Below, piece after piece: positions 34,060 to 45,364 of a stretch of DNA of 64,000 nt. Position 1 is the stretch's first letter; each line of letters begins with the position of its first letter. The notes beneath the pieces are model-generated. The model did no database searches and was not told the DNA's origin. It saw only the letters and a list, made by a program, of their open reading frames with translations. The position numbers were made by a program, and so were the translations under genes. Location of the stretch: NCBI RefSeq assembly GCF_008831285.2, contig NC_045144.1, positions 20,041,716-20,105,715 on the forward strand, in the 5' to 3' direction. This stretch comes from Nymphaea colorata (taxonomy: Eukaryota > Streptophyta > Magnoliopsida > Nymphaeales > Nymphaeaceae).

Positions 34060-35649
34060 TCTATTGCCATTGCATTCATGACACATGATGCATCTACAGA
34101 CTCAGCAATCCGTTCGGTCATAAATGTGAGCTCACTCGACGTGCCTCAATTTAACATTCTCGTATTATCTAAAGAGGATATTGTTCATTTGTTTGCTTAG
34201 TTACAAATTCGGCAGGTAGGCTTTTATGAAGGCCTCTTCAAACTTGAAAACCAGCGAGAGTACAATTCTCATCAATATTGCAGTAACAAAAAATCGCAAA
34301 ACTAAAAGCATTTTCTTGTTTTTTATCTCTTTTTTTTCAATCGTCCTAATCTTTTGCCTTTTGGTTTTGATAGTTTAAAAAGTATACATTTTAATTTGAT
34401 TGATTAATTCACAAGAAATTCTCATGATTTCGTTGCACGTTTCATTCCATTCCAATACCGATTTAATGCCTTGGCTTGAAACCTCACGTGATTGAACAGA
34501 GCACGACTAGCAAGCAAGGTATGTAACAGAGTTATGGCCAAGAATTTTTTCTTGGGCAGGCCCTACAGTTCAAAGCAAGAAGCAAATAAAGTTTCTGAAA
34601 AAATTCTACAGAGGCAAACTATATTTTTTCTCAGATTTGCATAGGGGCCAAACTTAAAATTTTGAACTATTAAAACCTTGTTTTACGAAATCCCAGGGGA
34701 GGTCATGGCCCCTGCCAGTCCCACCACAACACCCCCCCAGCCCCAAATCCCCCACCCAGCAATTTTCATTTTTTTATTAGCTTTTAAAAAAAATTGAGAT
34801 TTCTTCTTGAGAAAAAACAACTTTGCTGAAAAATACCCCAGAACAACCTTGCCAATATTTTCCCAAGGACATTCCAAAGCATACAGGTCATGAAATCTGG
34901 TTTAGGTGTAGGTTCCTGAGAGCAAAGAATGGTGCCGGTTAGACAAATGTGCTGGGTAGGCACCATCAAGAAGCACTTGCTATATACTTAGGAAGCGAGT
35001 GAAAGCAGGCTTCCAGCTCCCTACGCAACGTAGGATTAAAAAAAAAAAGAAAGAACAGACATGGCATTCAATTACTTGTGCACACTATGCGGGAAGGCTG
35101 AGGAAAGTAACGCTCATATCATGATAAGAGTATAAGATGGTGCAAGGGGTGTGAATATGGATAACATGCAAAGGATATCAAGTGTGAGCTAAACAGGTGA
35201 TGGATCAATGGGAATGGCAGTTCTTTTATAACTCTTGTCTATCTGATGGTTACACATTTGACCCAACTTTTCTTTTCCATCTTCATTCTCGTCGTGCTAG
35301 GTACAATATACTAGCACAGCTGATCAATTTGCAAAAAAGCAGGCCCTAAAAATTATCCACATTGAGAAGCTAGTGAAGTTACATATCAAGAAATTTATGA
35401 CAATATTCTTAAGTTGCAAATCTCTCTCTGTTGATTCTTTTTTTTCTTGTTGTTATCAATTTACTTATACGATTTGCTATACCCAGAAATAAAATTAATT
35501 GTGGTATTGACAACAGATCAACAAAAGCCATGGTGCTCATGCCTTTTCAGCTTTCAGATGCCATGGTTTACGAGATGAGAATATAAGAAGAAGCCATCGA
35601 TCCTATTTATGTATAAAAGGCAACACGGTAAACAAGGTTTGAATAAATG
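34060..35649. other. Between coding-like fragment and DUF247 gene, unit 1
   Basis: No gene recognised. It contains the 3' flank of the DUF247 gene on the - strand and homopolymer runs that differ in length from unit 2. Confidence 0.4.
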
Positions 35650-37053
35650 TCAAAACCAACAAAAAATGGCTGCTAATAGGGACACAGCAGCCCATGGGTT
35701 CTTGAAGTATTTCCGCTTCAGATATGCTCTCGCAGCATTCCAATAGGAGGCAACATATTTCTGCAAGGGATCGTAGACTTCATAGTCTGGACAGTGTGGA
35801 ATGCCAATAAGCAAGTTGTTGAAGACTTCGGCAGCTTCCTCGTCACTCCCAAGCAAGTTCGTCATGATCCCTCGAGAGCACAGTAGGTTCACATCTTCAG
35901 CAGTATCTACTAAACTATCCATGAACCCCACAAACGAAATCATCTTCTGGTCCGTCCACAACTTTGAATGCATTCGCTCAAAGGCCATTATGTTCACGTA
36001 GATTGCTGCTGTGTGGTTGTGTACAAGGATTACTGGAAGAGTGAGTACTCCATTTTCTTTATCGAAGGTAACCCTTAGGCCATTGTAAGGGTCCCGCTTT
36101 CTGAACTCAACCCCTGCCTCATGAAACCTCATTGCCGACCGCACATTTGATTTGGTAATTGGCCTACAGCACAGAGCCCTAAAGTCCAAGATGGGGATCG
36201 ATGTGAGCATAGACTTCACCTTCTCGCTAGCACCATGTAGCCTTGATGGACCTTGAGTCGAAACCGGATTGGAAGGCACTTGGGTGGTGGGGGTCGTTTG
36301 TTTCGTTGGTGCACATTCCTTTATCAAGCACTTCCTATACACGTCTAGAATATGCAAATTAGGTTTATTAACTGGCGAGGTATCACTGAACCCATAAATT
36401 CTTCCGAACAAGTTTTTGAGATATGTGTCGTCGTTGATCTCTTTCTTTTCCACTATTCCTTGCAACTTTCTTAATACAAGGAGAGGGATTTGGTTTTCTA
36501 GTATCATCATGTCCCGATTAATCACAGTGTCCATAACCACCCCACGCAAATTAAAGACAGGATCATCCGGATACTCGGGCTCCCCCTGTAGTCTAGTGCG
36601 AAAGAGTTCAAGCATGAAACACCCATCAAGCAACATCATTCTTAGAAAAGAATCCGATGTCATTTTCTGATCAAGATTGTCGTAGCTATCCCTAAGTTCT
36701 TGCTCTACGTCTTTCAAGGATTTAATGAAGTCAGAGGTTGAAACGTTGCTCTTCTTGAGGATCCTGAAGAGAGCTCTCACTTTGTGATGCTCCATGGGTT
36801 GCAGGTGCTCCTTTCTATGGTGGAAGGGACCAAGTGATACCATGTGAGGAGTGCGGTGCTTGGACAAGCTTGATGTAATGACAAGGTCATTAGGCCATCT
36901 GTAGATGCACCTTTTTTCCAACTTCGACTCATATTCGGAAGGATCATAAGATTCATATTCGCTCTGTATGTCAATAGCATACATGTTTTCGTTTTCATTT
37001 TTCTCTTCCGCCATTGTCGCTGTATTTGTGAGGCCACAAAAGAAAAAAACCAT
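35650..37053 (-). CDS. DUF247 protein, unit 1 copy with frameshifted membrane tail
   Basis: Intronless, 467 codons from the first ATG. The start at codon 14 (MAEEKN, 37014) is equally possible. Typical DUF247 (UPF0481) plant protein motifs: VSLGPFHH at 72-79, MLLDGCFMLELFR at 140-152, RDMMILENQIPLLVLRKL at 180-197, and a C-terminal half with GVEFRKRD and YVNIMAFERMH. Family members usually end in one transmembrane helix. Here the helix starts (NPWAAVSLLAAIF) but ends CWF-stop, because a run of A bases (35670-35675) is one base shorter than in unit 2. Membrane anchoring may be lost. A sequencing or assembly error in the homopolymer is possible. Biochemical function is unknown. Grass DUF247 members at the S and Z loci are male self-incompatibility factors. 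Confidence 0.9.
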   Translation of the reverse strand: MVFFFCGLTNTATMAEEKNENENMYAIDIQSEYESYDPSEYESKLEKRCIYRWPNDLVITSSLSKHRTPHMVSLGPFHHRKEHLQPMEHHKVRALFRILKKSNVSTSDFIKSLKDVEQELRDSYDNLDQKMTSDSFLRMMLLDGCFMLELFRTRLQGEPEYPDDPVFNLRGVVMDTVINRDMMILENQIPLLVLRKLQGIVEKKEINDDTYLKNLFGRIYGFSDTSPVNKPNLHILDVYRKCLIKECAPTKQTTPTTQVPSNPVSTQGPSRLHGASEKVKSMLTSIPILDFRALCCRPITKSNVRSAMRFHEAGVEFRKRDPYNGLRVTFDKENGVLTLPVILVHNHTAAIYVNIMAFERMHSKLWTDQKMISFVGFMDSLVDTAEDVNLLCSRGIMTNLLGSDEEAAEVFNNLLIGIPHCPDYEVYDPLQKYVASYWNAARAYLKRKYFKNPWAAVSLLAAIFCWF

Positions 37054-37739
37054 ATGTGAGACAGGATTCCTAAAGCAAGTAATGTAAAGTTATATGCAAG
37101 TGTTCGGTGGGCATGCAATACCATGCTATCTTATCCATAAATAATATAACTGATTGAGAAAAGTTAAGCCCCATTCTCCCTGCCTCCCGGGTCATGGGTT
37201 ATGTAGGCATTAGCGATGGCAACTTTGGTGCCACTAGGACGCAAAGATATACTACCTACAAGACTCGAACTAAAGGCATGCTTCTGCACAAGCCCCTAGC
37301 CTGACCAGCTGTGCCCCTTGAGGATCTAAACGTCTAGCTTGTATTTTCGTTTTCCATGACCAACTTAAAAGGACATAGACAAAACTAGTATGTCAAGAAA
37401 CAGTCTGCATGAGGGTAGCAACTGCCCACACTTTACAGCCAAAAAATGATACCACTGGAGCGGTGCTCCGGTAATAGCTGACGCCAACGAGTGGGGTGGC
37501 TGCATCGACCATTGTCGACCCCGCCGCGGCCAGGGCCGATGCAGCCCATGGGCTGCCTGTGGAACTATTGTAACCCACGCAACCCAGTGGGACATGGCAT
37601 CGTCAACGATGCAGCTGAGTGAGGTTTCGGCCATGGCCGTATCTTGCAATGGCTTTTGAAATGCTTACCTGGAAAAGTGGTGCTGGTGGAACAGAAAAAG
37701 GCGAGACACTGTTCCTGCTGTTTCCGGTGATTCTTCAAG

Positions 37740-38252
37740 TTGCATGGTAGGGGCGGGCTTGGAGAGGAATGGCAGGGGAAGAGGAGAGGTGGGACTGGGC
37801 AGGTGGAGGATCAGGCGTGCAAAGAAAGAACAAGTGGTGAGAGAGAGGGGGAGAGAGAGAGAGAGATCAGAGAGAGAAACCCAGGTTGCACGACACTTTT
37901 GGCCGCCTTTTATCCCTTTTGTTTGGAGGCGCAGTTTTTCAAGGACTTTTCATTGACTCTTAATTCGAGGAAAGTGGTAGCAATTCACAGCGAATCTTCG
38001 GTGAAAGTGGTAGCAATTGGCATCGAATCTTCGGAGAAAGAGTTTGTAGCGCATTTCCAGTCCAAATTCAAGTCGACTCCTTCAACAAATGAGTCGCGTT
38101 CCAATCTTTTGAATGACTTGTTTGCTTACCCGAATCGAGCTCTTGTTCACTCGATATTAATCCGCTATCTCACTTGTTGCAGACAAGAAATCGAGTCAGA
38201 CACCAAACTCCAAAACACGCATCAATGGATTTTACGGCTGAGGGGCAGATGA
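37740..38252 (+). other. Hypothetical open frame with 33 bp internal repeat, unit 1
   Basis: A 170-codon open frame that begins in low-complexity GAGAGA-derived sequence. It contains two adjacent 33 bp repeats (37970-38002 and 38003-38035, both starting GAAAGTGGTAGCAATT), giving KVVAIHSESS and KVVAIGIESS in translation. No domain recognised. I do not call it a gene. The same frame is intact in unit 2 (51195-51707), but the two units are so recent that this says little about selection. Confidence 0.2.
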
Positions 38253-39221
38253 ATCATCTACCCATATTGCAGTGGTCAACACTGAATTCAAGAAAGGCAG
38301 CCAGCCACTGGTATTCAGTTGTCACGCTATCAAGACAACAACTTGGAGAAGGGGCAGGTGAACTTAGAGCCGCGTATTCTGCGAGTGGATGTGGACGGTC
38401 AGGCTCAAGGGCGAAGGCCCAGATCTGCACTCTGTCCTGGACGCGATCTATTAATTAATATTTATTGCCATTGGAGTTCAGCTTCTTTCTCATATTGAAT
38501 AACAAGTTATTGTTCATCTCAATTCCAAACTGCAAATTAAGGTAGGCTTTTGAGAAGGTGGATTTGCTGCAAGACTTGGATGCAATTGACAATAAATTCT
38601 TATTGCCATTTACTCCACTCCATTTTCATTGTCGTTTGTTCAACTGATCCTGAAAGTCAATTAGGGGGAGGCCAAGGCAGAAGCTTATTGAAAAAGAAGT
38701 CAACCAAAGAGAAGTTGGGCTGTTCATTGACTTGACTTCGCTTCACTTGTACCTAAGATTGAAGATAGGGGCGGCGGGCAAAGCTCCGGCCCCTCATCTT
38801 TATTTTCCCCTCATACGAGGAGCCGCAATCAAGAAATTCGGAACTTTTTAATTTTGTATGTTGGTACCTAATTTATGTTTGTGACAAGCAGGTGCCTAAT
38901 TTTCAGACCAACTTAATCTTATGCCATTTCCAAATCACCCACATGTTCCTGTTCCTGAACACTTGTGGTGCCCCTTGGTTTTTCTTTGATTTACAAAAGT
39001 GAATCTTCTTACTGATCATGGGCTAATTTTCTAATTTGAAAATATAATAAAAAATTATTGCCACAAAAACATGTGCAGGTAGGTATTATAAGACAAGTAA
39101 AAAAAAAAAAGTATAATACGGCAAAGTTGTATATCTCAAGAATAAAATACGAAAATCTTGGTAAATTTTTAAAAAATTTAAAACATTAAATAAATCCTAA
39201 AAGTTATAAAAAATAAAAAAT

Positions 39222-39286
39222 CATAAAAAATAAAAAAACACAAAAAACTTGTATAATAAGTGTTTTTTTGTGTTTTTTATTTTATG
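39222..39286. repeat. AT-rich imperfect palindrome, unit 1
   Basis: Arms 39222-39249 (starts CATAAAAAATAAAAAAACAC) and 39259-39286 (ends GTGTTTTTTATTTTATG) are near-complements around TGTATAATA. TAGGTATTATA words lie on both sides (39080, 39316), which may mark the ends of a small fold-back element. Confidence 0.5.
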
Positions 39287-40505
39287 ACGTTTTTTTAAAA
39301 AAGACACGTTTTGTATAGGTATTATACGACTGACTATTATACGCATCTTTTTCTAGAATAACACGCGTTTTTTTTGTGACAGTGGATAAAATAAAATATT
39401 TTAAGGTAATTTGAAAATCTAAAATGTTTTAAAAAATAAACTACATAAATTTAAGATTTCTACGGCCAATTTGACGTGCATCTACCTGTTGTCACGACAT
39501 GATGTAGTGTTTGGCATCCCGTCACAGATGTGCAGTTTTCAAAGGTTTTCTCTATCTAGATAGTTTCCAGATAAGTTTGGGTTTGAGGTGGTGTGAATAA
39601 GCTCGGTTTAATTTGTACACTAGGCTTCTGAAATCTTTGGTTCAGTTTTTTTTAAAATTTTGTTCTAGTATGGGTGCTGTGTCCTCTTTTAAGTTTTTTT
39701 TTTTTTTTTTTTGCAAATTTAGATCCTTCATTTTCAGGTAACAAAAGTAAGGTTCTACTTGGCCCTATCGACAAGGTGACACATGGCCATTTGCCCACAC
39801 AAGCTCACAAGTTTTATTTATTTTTATATTAGTGATCTTCGATTTTTTTTTTATTCATATAACATGCCCCAAAATTATTTATGTGTTTTGTGCCCCTCAA
39901 CCATTTAATTATGTCTAATATCTTTTTTTTTTTTGTTTTGCATCAGTGCCCCTTGTTAAATTAGAAAGCCACTGATCGGCCTCCCAACAAGGTAGCAGCA
40001 GAATGTGTTTTCTTAGATTTTTATGACATTCGCAATATCCAGGATGATTCTGCTTAGTTAACATAATATGCAGGATGATTCCATATCCATGTTCACTTCA
40101 AAGATTCACATAGCTTGGGTCGAGACCTATTAAGGTGTAAAAGATGAGTGCAGTGAATTATGACAGCAACGGTAGAATTTGGACCTCAAACCCTTTTAAA
40201 GTAGACCGCGTTATCACCCAGCTGCAACATCTTCGCTTCCTTTTGCTCCAACATCTTGGCTTCCTTTTGTGTTCAAACCTTTTCTCTGTTAGGCCTAGCA
40301 AGAAGCCGTTCTAATGGTGCCGATACTTCTTTTCTTCCTTTGCCTACATGATAGGCCTCCTCTCATGTGCCATTTTTCAATCACGTTCTTTAGGCTCTAA
40401 ATTCATGCCCATTGGTAGATTTTAGAAACCATTCATCGCCGACCAACGTAACTGTTAATGAGACCAGGCCCACCATAGAAGAGGAACTCCCTGAGGTTCG
40501 GGCAG

Positions 40506-40760
40506 ATCTCGGCGTCTGCAATGAAACAACTTCCCTTTTCCCTTTTTCTCTCTCTCTCTCTCTCCTCTTATCTCCAAGGCTAGCCGCCAGAAGCGACCAG
40601 CTACCATCACCGGTCCTTGTCATTATTTTCACTTTGTGTTTCTTTCTCTATCTCTCTCTCTCTTCTCTCCCTCTCCCTCTCTAGTGGTTGGTCACTATAG
40701 CGAAAGACAAAGAGAGAGGTATCTGACTCATGAGAAGGAAAGACAGGAAAAGGCCAATGA
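40506..40760 (+). repeat. CT-rich repeat, copy upstream of CRP6
   Basis: Same landmarks as at 10850 and 27425. It shares GAAACAACTTCCCTTTTCCC and the TATAGCGAAAGACAAAGAGA variant with unit 3 rather than with unit 1. Confidence 0.7.
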
Positions 40761-40791
40761 TGGTGGAGAGAGAGAGAGGGGGGGAGGAGGG

Positions 40792-40965
40792 AATAACAAG
40801 AGAGACGGCTGATGGCGGCTGCCCACTGATGGCTGGTAGCCCTCAAAGAGAGAAAGAGACCTGAAAGAGGGGGGAGGGAATAACAAGAGAGACCGCTGAT
40901 GGCGGCTGCCGACTGATGGCCGGTGGCCCTCAAAGAGAGAAAGAGACCTGAAAGAGACAGATGCT
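40792..40965 (+). repeat. 87 bp tandem repeat, unit 2
   Basis: Two copies, with GACGGCTGATGG at 40804 and GACCGCTGATGG at 40891, a spacing of 87 bp. Confidence 0.8.
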
Positions 40966-41922
40966 GGCAATAAGAGACCTCAAAGTGTAAACAATCATAG
41001 TATGTCAATGCAACCTTACATAATGTAATATGGATTTAAGATCCAAATCTACTGAAGATCTCACAATTCACATCTTCTAATGCTTCCCATTTTTTCCATT
41101 AACGTACATACCCATTTTTTTCGTTCAATAAAGGTGTGGAGCCTAAACTCTCATGAACTCTTTACTGGACATTTTTGGCCATTAAATAATGAAAAAATAG
41201 AAGAAAAAGTGAAAATACCTAATCTAGCTCAGGCTCCATCGATCATTAAAGGTGAATATTGTCCACAGACCATGTTCGTCGTCGACGACAGGTTTTTCTG
41301 CCAATGCACAACCTTCCCTCGGCCATGTTTATAGCAACGATTTATAGCGATTTTGGGGGCAGATTTTTTACTTACAGTTTTTATTTTTAATTTTTAGTTT
41401 TTATCAAAGAGGAGATTATGAGTTTATTTTCAACCTTTCTCATTTTGAAAACGCTGCGCTGCTATTTTTTGTGAGAATAATCCTATGTTGGTTATCTTGG
41501 AAAAAACATGAGTTCAAATTCGTGGGTGCCACATCTATGCTACCCAGTTGTTCTGCTTTCTATTTGCCGTTGTCAAATTTATCTTCTGGTTTTGCAGCTC
41601 GTCAAATATACAGTACTTTGTGTTACATAGTATCTTTTCACGAGGTCGTATTCAAGTAGCGTTATGTAAGTGTCTCATTAAAGGGTGTAGGTTAAAAGAA
41701 GGGATGCAGGCCTGACCAGCGACGGTCGGCGGTGTTGCATCATTCTTAGTTGTCTAATCCAAGACGCAAGCTTTTCTTAGTTCTCTAGTCCAAGACGCAA
41801 GCTTCATCTATACGAATACTTAATGGAGATGACATATTCTACCTCACAGATGAGATGATGTACATGGTCCACCCTTATCTATTCTCTCTCACTTTCCAAG
41901 AAGGTGGATCTCAGGCCACATC

Positions 41923-41930
41923 TATAAATA
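41923..41930 (+). promoter_or_regulatory. TATA box of CRP6
   Basis: TATAAATA lies 80 bp before the start codon, in the same context as CRP5 and CRP7. Confidence 0.75.
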
Positions 41931-42002
41931 GATGATGGAGGAGGTCTCATTCTGCAGTGCACTCATCCAGCCTTCCTCCACCAGTTGCAGTTGCTATTTA
42001 CA

Positions 42003-44467
42003 ATGAAGCGAGTTTCCCTTTCAATCCTTTTTCTTGCCCTTCTCTTGCTGTCCTCTACGGCTTTTGCACGTATAGCATATGAGAATAATAAGGGTTTGTT
42101 TTCCTGATCTCTAGTCCTCCTTTGCTTCCTTTTCCCCAAAACTTTTAGCCCATCAAGAGTATATCATGTTACCCTGTTGCAGCTGCCGAGGCAGTTGTCG
42201 GCGATTGCCTCCCAACTGAAATTTCTTATTTTGTGTTAATATTTATAAGCAATTTTTCTCATTTACATATTTGTACCCTTTGTGTTGGTCTAAGACACTC
42301 TTGATGTCAAACACGCACCTCACTCCATGTTGCTTGATGTATAACACGGAGAATGATTTACATTAATTTGAGGTTGTTTTCTTTTGGTGTTTGATATTTG
42401 GGGTCTCACCAGCTCATGATCAGAACAGCCTCTCCCAGCTTGCTCCCCTCTCTCTCTATCTCCGGCACGTGCACACCGACACAAGTAGACTACGACCACA
42501 CACAATAGCATATTTCTTAACGACACGTATATGAGCGTGCCCATTGATTTGGTTTTTTGCAGCTTTTTCTCTACTACTTGTTTGCATGCATGCAGACATA
42601 TAGTGTGACGGTTAGCTTCTACTCCTTAATTTCCAGCTTATCTTGCTTTGCTACATTCTTCGGCCTTGTTGCAGTTTTGTTACATAACAAGGTTAGTAAT
42701 ATAGTGTTGGAATTAACGAGAGGTACAGTGGTGGAACCAGAAATTTCGAGTTAACCGGGCATTCTTATTTTAGGAGATGGTTGGTTGAGCCATATAGTTG
42801 GTTGCGACCATGAAGCGAGTTTCCTTTCCGTCTTGTTTGTAGCCCTTCTCTTAATGGTTCAGGTGGCTTTTGCAAGTGAAACGGCTGAAAATCAGAGTAC
42901 GTTTCGTGCTACCCCAGACTTCCTTATCCTTTTCCCAGAAACCAAACGTAGATCGATGGAGTGACCCCCTTATAGGAGATGCTCTTGATGTCAAACAGGC
43001 AACTTTAGAACAAGGTTGCTTGATGACAGGAGAGATTTTTGGTTGTTTTCTAGTGGCACTGTTTGATATATGGGGAGTGTGATCTGATCTATTCTGCCCC
43101 CCAGTTCTCTCTCTCTCTCTCTCTCTCTCTCGATAACGTCACTACCAACACGCACATGAGTATGCTCAAAGACATATGAGCATGCTCGCTCAGTTGATTT
43201 TTTTGTATGAAGCTTTTTCCTTAGAACTTTTTTACGTCCATTCATCGAGTAATTGCTGGTTTCTACTCCCAGATTCCTGCAGCTTTATCTATTTCCTTAT
43301 GGCAAACTTAACACAATTAAGTAAGGAATAGACCTCCTCCCATCTAAGGACGGTACAGCAAATTATAAACATTAATAAATTTCTGTTTTTCTTTTGTCTA
43401 TCTAATGCCTGTGAGTATGTGTGTGGTGTGTGTATGAACGCCGGGATCACCATTATGACTGTACAACTAGTTGAGCCAAGACTCGAACTGAGTAAACTTG
43501 ACTCAACCTCCACTCATTTTTTATACAAGTCAAGCTCAAGCTTAATATAAACTCAAGTACATTAACAGTTTTTTAATTTTCCGTTTTTTTTCCTCTGTTC
43601 AACACCACCCACTTTCACATTTTTCAGTTTCCCTCCCGCCCGTTTTTCTCTTTCCTCACCATTTTTTCCTTTTTTTTGTCTTTTCTCACATTAATGAGCG
43701 CCTTTTTCTCCTCCTCCACGCCTTTTTTTCCTCCTAAAAGTGGTATTATTGCATGAGGTATTTGGCATGGCGGAGTTTATTGTTCCTATATATACGTTAT
43801 TATATATGTGACTAGGATTTGAACTTTATGGATTGGCTTTGAGGATCATTCTAAGTGCTCTGCATTGGGAAAGGTGAAAACATTTCCTAAAATAACTTAG
43901 CTACACTATCTTTAAAGAACTTTTTAGGAATGAAAGGATGGTTGTTCCTATTTACTTTTAGTAATAACAGAGTAACACCCTGCAATTTTGGCAATGCTTT
44001 CTGGCCGTTCTTAAAAATATATTTTTGTATTGTGGCACAGCTTGGATCTGAATACGGGATACAAATTTCTTAGGTATATGTATAACTGGTGCGTGTGCCT
44101 TGGATTAGATATTCTCTAGAACTAATTAAATTTACATCAATGAACAAAAGTACTGCAATCTAATCCCTTTTTAATATTTCTTTTTCAGTTGTTTTACTCA
44201 ATATATATGACCTTTGAATTTATATATGTGGGCTGTCACTTGTGACATCTAAAATCTGCATATTACTTGGCCGAATGCAATATGCTTTCCCTAATTATCA
44301 TTAATAAAGATGCAGATAAGAAGGACGCAAGAGGCGAGGTTGTTAAAGATTGCACATACTGCGTTGCTATTGGCCGGTGCTGCCCATACTTTTGCTGCAC
44401 CAATCGATGCTGCTCGAAGGAGGAGTACGACGAGTTCCTGAAAGGGACGAGTGTCCCTCACAACTGA
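42003..44467 (+). CDS. CRP6, small secreted cysteine-rich peptide, twin of CRP5
   Basis: Exon 1 is 42003-42093, the intron 42094-44315 (GTTTGT...GCAG, 2222 bp), and exon 2 44316-44467. The 80-residue product matches CRP5 except FARIAYENNK for FARIPYENNK just after the likely cleavage site. Eight cysteines as C-x2-C-x5-CC-x3-CC-x3-CC and tail EEYDEFLKGTSVPHN. The intron still contains a broken CRP4-type first exon (42810-42896), which must be skipped to make this protein. That relic shows how the gene was assembled from a CRP2/3-type 5' half and a CRP4-type 3' half. Confidence 0.8.
42810..42896 (+). pseudogene. Relic CRP4-type signal-peptide exon inside the CRP6 intron
   Basis: This matches CRP4 exon 1 (23359-23446), including the preceding GAGCCATATAGTTGGTTGC leader and the following AGA-GTACGT donor. 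One base is missing after codon 6 (TTTCCTTTCCGTC against TTTCCTTTTCCTTC), so the frame closes at a TAG after ten codons. Its own TATA box is gone. The matching region is deleted in unit 1, where 29601 joins directly to sequence equivalent to 43066. Confidence 0.85.
42996..43022 (+). other. Conserved intron stem-loop downstream of the relic exon
   Basis: CAGGCAAC (42996-43003) and GTTGCTTG (43015-43022): same stem as in CRP4, with one pair changed to G-U in + strand RNA. That is the step between the A-U pair of CRP4 and the G-C pair of CRP2. Confidence 0.45.
43450..43700. mobile_element. Truncated GAGCTCGA-type element in the CRP6 intron
   Basis: Counterpart of 29996-30250, nearly identical in sequence. 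Confidence 0.45.
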
Positions 44468-44549
44468 GGAGGCTTCCTGGTTCGCCGGTGTTGACGCATG
44501 TTGATGATAATGGTAGCAGCGAAGGTGCTTGTCAATAATAAAGTAAGCG

Positions 44550-44584
44550 TGCATGCTTATTGTCCGCTAGCAATCGAGCATGCA
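44550..44584 (+). promoter_or_regulatory. 3' GCATGC hairpin after CRP6
   Basis: TGCATGCT (44550-44557) pairs exactly with AGCATGCA (44577-44584). Confidence 0.6.
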
Positions 44585-45098
44585 TGCAGGGTATGTGTGT
44601 CCTGGTTCTTGTTGATTTTACAAGAACCTTATGTGTACGCTTTATGTCGCGTGGAATGAAATAAATTAGTTAAGCTCTGCCTAATCACTACACTACAGAA
44701 AGAAGCATGTTTTTTGCAACATCCAAGATCCTGCCATGCAAAGCCAAAAATCAGTTGCTGCAAGTTTGTAACATAATTACTTCAAATCCGTACCTGATCG
44801 TCAGATTAAAATCCATTACTTATTGCTTTTACCTTTTAAGCAAAAGTTATTCTGCGTGTGTGAGTGACGTGTGTATATATATATATATATAAAACAAAGC
44901 TGTTTTTATGAAATATGTTGATTTCTTTATTATCAAAATGTTAATGCAACCTGAGTGGCTTATTTTTTTTATAAAAACACTATTAAAACCTAAAAAATGA
45001 TCAATGGAAAATAAATTTGCAGAAAAAAAGAAGAGAAACCTGAAAAATGATCAATGGAATATAAATTTGCAGAAAAAAAAAGAAAGAAAATTCACAAA

Positions 45099-45364
45099 AG
45101 GCCTGGGCATCGAGCCGGCCCGACACTCAAAACTCGGGCTCGACCTGACCATTAAAACCCGTGCCCAAGCCCGCCAGGCTTGGGCCAATAAATTTTAAAA
45201 AAATATATTTCTTAAATATAAAATAATATATATATGTAATTAATTGTAGTAAAATATTATATTTATATATAAAAATCGATAAAATATAATATCCCTCGAT
45301 AAATTATTAGGCTCGAACGGTGCCCTTTTTTTCAGGGCTCGGGTGCAGGCCCGGGAAAAAATAT
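45099..45364. mobile_element. GGGC/CCCG-ended AT-core element, unit 2
   Basis: Second copy of the element at 31645-31910, carried along by the unit duplication. Confidence 0.45.

Larger units (their letters stand above)
27015..40090. repeat. Tandem unit 1 (about 13.1 kb)
   Basis: This aligns end to end with 40091-53546. From about 29601 onward the offset is a near-constant 13,454-13,456 bp, and I noticed only a handful of single-base changes and homopolymer-length differences. Before that the offset is about 13,056, because unit 1 lacks about 400 bp present in unit 2 at 42664-43066. Each unit carries one CRP gene (+) and one DUF247 gene (-). Confidence 0.9.
37140..40090. other. Upstream of DUF247 to end of unit 1
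   Basis: No gene established. It holds a GC-richer part at about 37430-37640, the open frame at 37740-38252, an AT palindrome at 39222-39286, and long T-runs near 39690, 39847 and 39925. The same sequence recurs at 50595-53546. Confidence 0.4.

Noticed and set aside
37140-37330. tRNA-like or SINE-like sequence (GACTCGAACTAAAGGCATGC)
   Set aside because: I could not find both internal promoter boxes at the right spacing or a cloverleaf, so no tRNA or SINE call is made.
37365-37649. Minus-strand 94-codon frame upstream of DUF247 (also 50820-51104)
   Set aside because: GC-rich but without family features. Identical copies in the two units come from the recent duplication and are no evidence of selection.
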